Made by a program: the position numbers and the translations under genes
Notes under the pieces: generated by a model
The model's input: the letters and a program-made list of their open reading frames with translations, nothing else
Database searches by the model: none
Told to the model about the DNA's origin: nothing
Shown: positions 30,201 through 40,200 of the stretch, piece after piece
Layout: each line of letters starts with the position of its first letter
Numbering within the stretch: position 1 is the stretch's first letter
Origin: Megaustenia siamemsis
Lineage: Eukaryota; Mollusca; Gastropoda; Stylommatophora; Ariophantidae
NCBI GenBank assembly: GCA_032433765.1
Contig: JAVIAB010000051.1
Coordinates: forward strand, 152,073,276 to 152,137,275
Length of the DNA stretch: 64,000 nucleotides
Reading direction: 5' to 3'

Positions 30201-31201
30201 ACTCGCTCCTCCCTACCCTGAGACTGTCCAGTCACTAAGATCAAACCAAAATGTGGCTAAAACTTCTCTCCCATCTGTCGTAAATTGGAGCAAATTCCTT
30301 TTAATGAGCATAAAGAAATGAACTCATCAGCTATGAAATAAGCCTCAAATTCAGGTGTTCATTATGTACATCAAGTGTCTATTATGTACATCAGGTGTCT
30401 GTTATGTACACATATGAACTCATACATTTGCTTATACATGATCACACAAACAATAAATTGTTACAGTAAAGAAAAAAGACTTAAGATTGATCCTCTCAGT
30501 TTTCAAATGTGCTAATCAATTGCTCTGCCTTTCAGTGATAAAATGCATTTGAGAGACTTCAATAATTCCCAATTACTAACCTTGATAATCCCCACTATGG
30601 GCTCTCACACTATGACTTCCAGCACTACATTGTCTGTACACTCTATAATGATCATCATCATCATGTGCCATACCGGTTGGCGTAGGTGATCATGTCCCTC
30701 CACAATCTTCTATCTACAGTGCATCGTATCAGTTCTGTTGTTGACTGTTTCTATAATGATCAGGGCAGTAAAATCAGACAAATCCTTTGAGGCCTGAGGG
30801 CAATATCTTCTTAGTCAAACATTTATTTGCATTCCTAAGATTCTGAGTTTATCTGAATTTGCCTACAAATTTGTATTTAACAAGCAAAACAAAATACCAA
30901 ATATATTGTGATAAAGTACATACCGAGCTGTGAGATGGATTCAACAACTAGTTGTTTATAAACTAGTTCATCAGAAGATTTTTCCATCAAAAATGGAAAG
31001 CCACACAGTTTTATTATTTCCAATAATGGCCTTTCATAAACTGGAGTGGATTCCACACGATCAGCACAAATATTCATAATTTTAAATATCTGGACAAGAT
31101 CTTTCATTGGCTGTGTCTCAGTTAAAAGAAAGTAACTTTGTTTAATTGAAATAGTAAATTTGACAGCCTGCTATAAAGATATATCAGGTCATACACATAC
31201 A

Positions 31202-31277
<76 letters not shown>

Positions 31278-34200
31278 GCAATGAAGGTCATGTCATTAGC
31301 ACAAATTGAGTAGTGCCATCTTGTTCTCTTATATGAGGTATTGGTTCTGTCTGTGATTGAGCATGCCCTGGCAATCCTAACTAGCAGCGATACACAAAGA
31401 GAATGATTGGAAAGGATGCAAAATGAAGCAATATGTATCATCCTTGGGTACATAAAAGATACTGAGTGTAGGGCAATGAGTTACCTCATCAATTTTCTCA
31501 CTATGGCATACAGAATAAAACTTTGCCTAACACATGCCAACCTTCGAATCAGTGCATATCCAGATCATCTGCTTTGCTAAGAATTTATGGGTACAAAAGG
31601 CTGCAGGTTGAAAAGAAGAAAATCATGGATGGGGCAGGCTATGGATATTGTTCTGCAGGTGTATTCAATAAAGGACATCTATCTATCTCTATCTACTGGC
31701 CTTTCGAGCTGTAGTCGGCCCATAGGGCGTAGACCAAAATACTCCTTCATCTGAATTTTTGTTCTAGCAGTTTTCAATTCTTATAAAGATATTTTATCAA
31801 ATCACGCCATTTGTCTCTGTTCTGTGCAAGCAGCTCTATCTCATTGAGGGAGCCTATTCCTGCTGCTCTTGCCTCTCTCAACAATTTCTTCTCAGCGTCA
31901 CTCTGGGTCTTCCTCTTTTTCTCTTACCTGTTGTTTCCTACATGAGGGCTTGCTTTGCTATTCGGTTATTATCTCTTCTCATCACATGTCCAACATATGA
32001 CCATCATCTTTTCTCGATTACTGATGATATTAGTGGTTGATTGGTGACTTCTCTAATTTCCTTGTTTGTTTTGAATTCGTTCCACGCTATACCAAGTATT
32101 TTCCTTAGACATTTATTTTCGAATGCGTTCAACTTTGTTTCTATATTTCTTGTTGTTTTCCAGCTTTCACACGCATACGTAAGGGTTGATAGTACATTTG
32201 ATTTGAATAGCCTAAGTTTTGTGTTTGTGCTGATGAGTTTTGATTTCCACAACTTTTCAAGGCTTCTGAAAGACATTGCTGCTTTAGCTATTCTGATTCT
32301 AATTTCTTTGCTTGTATCCCCTTCTCGATCAATGTGACTTCCATAGATAAAGTGATTGATCTCTTCTACTGGTTTGTTTTCCATGTATATTTTGTCATCT
32401 GTTGGAATTAAACTTTTCATGACTTTAGTCTTTTCATGATTGATCTCAAGCCCAATTTTGCTGGCTATTGATGATAGTTCATTTGTGTTTTCCTGCATCG
32501 TTTTTATCTGACTGCTGATGAGAACTATGTCATCAGCAAAGTCGAGGTCCTCCAAATGGTCTCCTTGTATCCATTCGATGCCTTTATTACCAGTGCAGCA
32601 TTTCTTCATTATGAAGTCCATAACAATTCCAAATAACAAGGGCGATAAAATACATCCTTGTTTAACCCCAGTTTCTATTGGGAAACATTCGCTCAGTCCT
32701 TCCTCTGTTCGGACTGCACATGTGTAACCATCATACATGTCTTTGATAATATTTATGATTTTTGATGGTAAGCCATATTGCTTCAGAATTTTCCACAAAG
32801 AATCTCTATGAATACTATCAAATGCTTTTTTGAAGTCAATGAAGTTAAGTACAAAAGGTTTTTGCTGTTCAATGTGTTCCTCCAATATAAGTCATAGAGT
32901 GATAATGTGGTCAAGGCAGCTTCTCCCTTTTTTAAACCCAGCCTGTTCTTCACTTATTACTGTATCTATTGAATCCTTTATTCTATTTAGGATGATTTTG
33001 CAGAATAACTTTGAGGCAACTGACAAAAGTGTCACGCCTCTCCAGTTGTTACAATCTCTAAGATTGCCCTTTTTTGGAATCTTAACAATGATTCCTTTTT
33101 TCCATTTATGAGGCGTCTTCTCTGTTTTATAAATGATGTTGAACATAGGTCAATCTACTAGACCAAAAAGAGTGAACATAAACAGAGTCCAGAAAAAATT
33201 AACTTATCATAACAAAGATTCTATATAGGTCTGAAGGTGACAGAAAGAGACTATAGTTTTTATGTAAAATGTTACAAAATACAATAAACATCCTTTCAGA
33301 ATTAAAAAAAAAAAGAAGAAGAAAACAAGGTCAGGATACTAATGGCAAATATTTTCCCCACTCTGGTTCCATAAAAAAAAATATGGTAGTGAAAACGGCA
33401 AATGATTATTTATTACATAAAGAGGATACAAATCCATTTTCATAATGATGAATCATTCGATTTAAGGCATGGACATGTCGGTCAAATAGCGCTTTCTGAA
33501 ACATTTGACAAAATAAACATTTCATAATTAGTAGATTCATTCAATAATTTGCAGAGATAACTTATAGTATGTATGATTATAGGTTAAAGTGTAGAGGAAT
33601 ATTATTATTTACCAGAAATTTAAGTGAGTATATAATAATTATTGGGAGCTGCGATAGCTCAGTGGTTAGTGAACTGGACTACAAAGGACAAGAGGTAGGG
33701 TTCGATCATGACCGATGGCTGCCAGGTTCACCCAGCCTTAAGTGGGTATCAGATTTTTTACTGGGAAAGTAAAGCGGCACAGACGTAATACTGACCACAT
33801 TACCCCAAAAATCATGTGCCGAAGGTCTGTAAAATTTATGGTCACTAACACCATATTCCCTATATGCCACTTGGCGTGATGGGGCTCTTTACTTTTTTTT
33901 TAATACAATAATTATTACAAATATATATATATATATTTTAACAGAAATTTTGCTGAATATTTATTTTCTCTATTATAATAGTTGTTCGTCAGGAAAAATG
34001 TATTAGACTATTCTTATTTACTATTATAGATGTTCATTTGTTAGCAAAAATTTGACTGAACATTTATTATCATTATCATCATTAGGTTGCATGTTCTTTG
34101 CAGAACTTTGTATTCATCACAGCCCATCTGAAAGAATCTCTGTCTCTAGCCAGATCTCCCACTTCTTATGCTGTCATGTTCAAGGTCTCTTTGATGTCTT

Positions 34201-37200
34201 GAAATCATCTTCTTCTTGATTTGCTCCTGATGTATTGTATAGGTATTCTGAACATTCATTAATATTAATGATTAAAGATATTAACTTGTTAGCGACTACT
34301 GGAGGCCAAGACACCTTACAGTACCAGAGCTGAAGTTGCCTGAAAATCGTAGCTAATTACCTGAATCAGGATAGGTGAACCAGAAGCATCCAGATCCTAC
34401 TCTACTTCTTCACAGTGTCTCTAGTAACAGACTAATCAGCCTAGTCTGGCCAAGAGAATAGTGATCAAGAGGGAATGCAACTCAGTGCACAAAAATGCAA
34501 GGCTGAAGTTGAAAGTGTTTGGTCGAAAGGCACAAACGTCACAGTTCTACTTCAAACCACAACACATGGCAAAAATGCCCACATTTTTAATGGCAGATGA
34601 CAAAGAGCAGGTGTCATCCTTTAGTCATTGGGTGAACACAAGCAGGCAAACAAGCATTTGATAGCAAGAATTTAGTGGGCAAAGGACCACAAACTATATC
34701 TCCCTTGACATTGAAAACAAATGAAGAAGGCAAGAAGAAGAAGAAAAAAGAAATGTACCTAAAAGTGTATATTTATTTGTATAGACATTTGTTTATTTGC
34801 AGAGGTTTAGCTGAAAATTGATATTCATTATTATAGACATGAAAATGTAAGAAGAAGAAAGCTCACAACATATGAGGTAGTCCCAAAGATGCTTAATTCC
34901 TTTACTCCCAATAGATGGTGACAAGCATGAATGCTAATAATTCCAGTAGGTTGCCAGCACACCTCCTCATTCACCTATTAAACTGTCATCTTCTACTTGT
35001 ATGGTGAATCCCATCATTATAGAAACAAGAAGTTGATACTTTTGACTATTAGTAAATTCTTTCGTTGCAACTGTCAGCTGAAAGAGACTTACTTTTAAAC
35101 CCTAGATTACTATTCTGTAGTAAAAATAACAGCTTCAAAAGACATTTTTTTGGCATTTGACAGTTTTCCACGGGCAAACCCCCCCCCCCCCCCCCCCCCT
35201 TTTCCCAATTATCACTTCTGGTAACCACAGAGTGTTTGATTTCTTTCCTTTGATATTGGATTGTTTTTTTTCATTCACATAGTAAAAAGTACTATGATAT
35301 CGTAAACAAGTACATGCTTTTTTATTTTTTATTAAATCAACCAATTTTAAAGAAATTATTTTTTTATTCTCCTTTTTTTTCCCTCATGTTGGGGGGAAAT
35401 CTCCTCAGCCATCGGCATAACATCACAGAAACCTTTGTAACATGGGAAAGTCGGCAAACAATGCGAAGAGGGTACCTAACATAGGGGCTGAAATTATAGC
35501 TGACAGCTGCCGTGTGAAAGACAGAGGCAGCCATGTGGTTTAACTACTATTCATGCTGTTTCATCCTATAAATGTTTGTCTGCAACGCAAGTATTCAGCC
35601 CTGTCCTATCCGGGAGATACTTGTCTTAATAGGAAAAATACAGATACACAATATATTTCCCGAGCTGTAATCACAGCTCTATGCTATACATGAGAACACC
35701 TGTGTGAAAGATATCGCCAATGATAGCTAATTTTTTTAGTTAGCTGAGCTGGTAGTGTTCCCTAACATTTGGCTTTTTGTGGCAATGCGCTGTGCCACTG
35801 ATTACGGGTTCGATCCTGCTTTGGACCATATATTGTTCTTTGTTTTTTTTTCTGTTGTTGATTATTTGTCATTTTTTATCAGTGCTGTAAACATACCTCT
35901 TTCTCTGAAATGATTAGCCATGTGGTCGAGTTTCAGGTTAAAAATTTACCATAAATCAGGAAATTATTATCGCATCCAATCCCCGTTTCTCGTCTTGTGT
36001 TTAAACACTGCTGTGTAGTAAAAGTTCAAAGGAAGTGATTGATTTTCAAAACTCAAAATGTTACATTCAAGTTGTAGTCATTTTTACTACGGAATCGTGA
36101 CTACACAAGTCATAGGTTTAGGAATTGTAATCTAGGGTGAGTCTGCTTTCTTAACCTTCTCAGTAAAATTCTTGCCATTCTGGTATCCACTACGCTGTTC
36201 CCCACAAAACATCTTTTCTACCTTTATATTCTTCACTAAACTTATGCATTACAGTAAGCGCTCTATTGATCAATGATATCTGTTATCAAATCTCAAGTAG
36301 GTTGTACTGTTCATTTATTCTTTTCTAAAAAAAAATGCATATATTCTTCCTTTTTGGCCTGTTCATGATTTTTCTGTAGAAACTGATAAAATGATCATTC
36401 AGATGAAATAGCCAAGTTACAAGTTATTATAAGATAATAGATGATAATCAATTAGTGCTTCACTTACAGAATGATTATCTGTCAAAAGCTTGATTATTCT
36501 TTTAAGATTGACTGGCTGCAGCTTGGAACCCTGTTGAGTTGAGGATTATGTTATCAGTAAAGTTGTTATATTTGCTAGTATTCAAGTTTGATTTACATTA
36601 GAATGTATTTTCTGCGTTGAGCTATGAAAATATTATAATTGAGGCAGAATTTAGAAAAAGTAAATGTGCCCTATAGTTAACTCTTTCCATACGGAATCTT
36701 TTTATCGATGCAACAGAGAAGATTTCAGAGACAACATTTTTCATGGTTTTAAGAACAATCTACATATTTATATTTATCTTACATATTTATATTTATCTAA
36801 CATATATGAATTTTAAAAAATATAATTGAACAAGGTATTAGATTTCACCAATACCAAGATGACACAATACATGCAAAAAAATATGGTTTGAAGATGGTAC
36901 ACACTAATCAAAGTGAGAGTGGTGCACTATGAGGTGAAACATAATGTGGCAGAAATCAGCATGGTGCACAGTACACTAAAACATATGGAAAGAGTTAAAT
37001 TAACCTTACACAGTCCAAAAAGATAAACAAATAAATACATTTTCATTCAACACTTTTAAAAATAGAAAAAAACATAATGACATGTTTCAAACAGGAACAG
37101 CCTATTAATGTATTAAAATAAGCTACTAGTTGTACAGAAGAGAAAGATTAATACAATTCTGTGCAGAAAAGAGGCTGATAATAAGTAACACCCACTACAA

Positions 37201-40200
37201 GCAAGAGAAAAGGAAACTATACACATGGAAAAGTCCTGGAGAGAAGAGGAATTAGATTACATAATGATAAAAGATAGGTTCTGTAACAGCGTCAAGAAAG
37301 CCAAAACTTATCCAGAAGCAGATATGAACTCAGATCACAATCCTGTAATGATTAAAATGAAAATCAAACTAAAGAGAAACAAGCAAAAGTCTAATTCATC
37401 AACAATACCACTAGATATAACAGCTTTAAATCAAAAAGAAGTTAAAGATACTTATACAATACAAGTAAAGAACACATATCAGAAGCTGCTAGAAGAAGGA
37501 ATTGAACAATACAGAAGAGAAAATCCTGATGAAAAAGTCACAACCAAATGGCAATGCATAAAGAAAATCATACAAGAAACTTGCGAAACCTAACTCAAAA
37601 AAGAAAAGAACAAAAAACAAAAATGGATAACTAATACCATCTTAGAAAAAATGGAAGAAAGTAGACAAGTGAAGAACACTGCCCAATACAATAAAATAGA
37701 TAATGAGATATGCAAAATGTGCAAGGGGGCAGAAGAAGACCGGCTCTGCCAAAGATGTATAGAAGTGGAAACTATGGAAAGCAAACAAGACTTAAGAGGA
37801 GTGCAAACGGAGATAAGGAGAATGACTAATAAAAATAAAAAAGTCACAAAAAGAGGATGCATTGCTGACAAAAAAGGAAAATACTAACAGACAATGAAGA
37901 TATAATATATAGATGGTGGGAATGTATGGCAGAACTATTTCATGATCAAAGGGACAAGAAACCAGTTATAAAATGTACATTCAGCTATGAAATCTTGGAA
38001 TTTGAGGTGGAAAAAGCTGTGCAAACAATCAAAAAGGGAAAGCAGCAGGACCTGACAGCATATGGATAGAAATGATGCAGGCACTGGAAGATTTTGACAT
38101 TGAGGTGATTACAGGCATATGCAATGACATATACCATACAGGATACATACCAAATGAACTAAAAACATCAACTTTCATTGCATTGCCTAAAAGGAATGGT
38201 GTAGTTGAATGCAGTGATTTTGGAGCAGTAAGCCTTTTGTACTTAACTTCCGGTGTCATGGTGACTACGTGTTGTCGTTTTTATAAATCGGCATTTGATG
38301 ATATATTTAAATGATTTACGCGACAGTCTAGTGTGAAATTATGTGTTGCTATTCCCCGTTTGGTGTATGTTTTACTTCTGACGAGTGGATGGACTGTGAA
38401 CTTTACCAATATTTAAGTGGAATATGATTTATTGTTCTTTGTGTCGTGTGTTCGCGGTTCAATAGGCAAGCACATGGTTCAACAACAATGGCGCCGGCTG
38501 GGTGTGTTCAACCCGTATGTGAAAAGTCAGTGACGGTGGATGGGGTGGAAGAATTAGAAATAACCAATGGCCCAGAAAGCGAAAACAGCAAAGTGTGTGG
38601 TACACATGAGGCATATTCAGAACACGAAAGACGAATATGGCAGGCCACCGTGAAAGAGATTGGAGCCTCATCACATAACATTCCAAAGAAAGCCATGGAG
38701 AGAAATTCTAACTATTGTTTTAGGAACAAGCTAAAAATAGCCACATGGAATGTTAGGACCTTATATCAACAAGGAAAATTAGACAATCTTATGGTAGAAG
38801 CAGGGCGATTAAACATAGATATCTTAGGCATATCAGAAACAAGATGGAAGGAAAGTAGATACATACAAGATGATAAATATACATTTATATACTCAGGGAA
38901 CACAACAGAACACCAAAGAGGGGTAGGCAAACTAATAAAACGAGAACTACAAAAATATATAAATACTCACTTGACATACAATGATAGGATTATATTAATA
39001 AAAATGAAGGCAAAGACATTTGACATAGCAATAATATAGACATACGCACCTACTCAAGACTATACAGATGAACAAATAGAAGCATACTATGAAGATCTAA
39101 ATACAGTTATGAAGCAAGTAAAATCTTCAGACATCTTGATTGTAATGGGTGACATGAACGCAAAAGTAGGAAAAGGCAGATATAAGACCATTATAGGAAA
39201 TCATGGTTTATGAAAAAGAAATAACAGAGGAGAAAGATTAATTAAATTTTGTGAAGAAAACAGGCTGATAATATGTAACACCTACTTTGAACAAGAGAAA
39301 AGGAAATTATACACATGGAAAAGCGCTGGAGACAGAAAGAGGAATCAAATAGATTATATAATGATAAAAGACAGATTCCGGAACAGCGTCAAGAAAGCCA
39401 AAACCTATCCAGGAGCAGATATTCATTCATATCACAATCCTGTAATGATTAAAATTAAAATCAAATTAAAGAAAAAGAAACAAAACACTAATTCAGCAAT
39501 ACCAATAGATACAACAGTTTTAAATCAGAAAGATGTAAAAGAAACTTATACAGTACAAGTAAAGAACACATATCAGAAGCTGCTAGAAGAAGGGATTGAG
39601 CAGCTGCAGAAGAGAAAATCCTGAAGAAAAAGTCACAACCAAATGGCAATGCATAAAAAACAGCATACAAGAATCCTGCATCACCTTACCCAAAAAGCAA
39701 AGTAACAAAGAACAAAAATGGATAACTGACAACATTTTAGAAAAAAATGGAAGATAGAAGACAAGGAAAGAACACTGCCAGATACAAGGAAATCGATAAT
39801 GAAATATGAAAAATGTGCAAGGGGGCAAAAGAAGACCGGCTCAACCAAAGATGTCTAGAAGTCGAAACTATGGAAAGTAAACAAAATTTAAGAGGAATGC
39901 ACACAGAAATAAAAAGAATGACTAATAAAGATAAAAAAGCTGCAGGAAGTGGATGTATTGCAAACAAAGAGGGAAGAATGCTAACAAACAACAAAGATAT
40001 AATCGATAGATGGCAGGAATACATAACAGAATTATTTCATGACGAAAGGGACAAAAAACCATCTATAAAATGTACATCCAGCTATAAAATTCTAAAATCT
40101 GAAGTAGAAAAAGCTATAAAAACAATGAAAAAGGGAAAAGCAGCAGGACCTGACAATATACAGATAGAGATGATACAGGCACTGGAAGATTTTGGCACTG

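Noticed and set aside
38446..39039. Host endonuclease/exonuclease-type gene
   Set aside because: It is the 5' part of the LINE C ORF, followed in the same frame by stops and then RT sequence.
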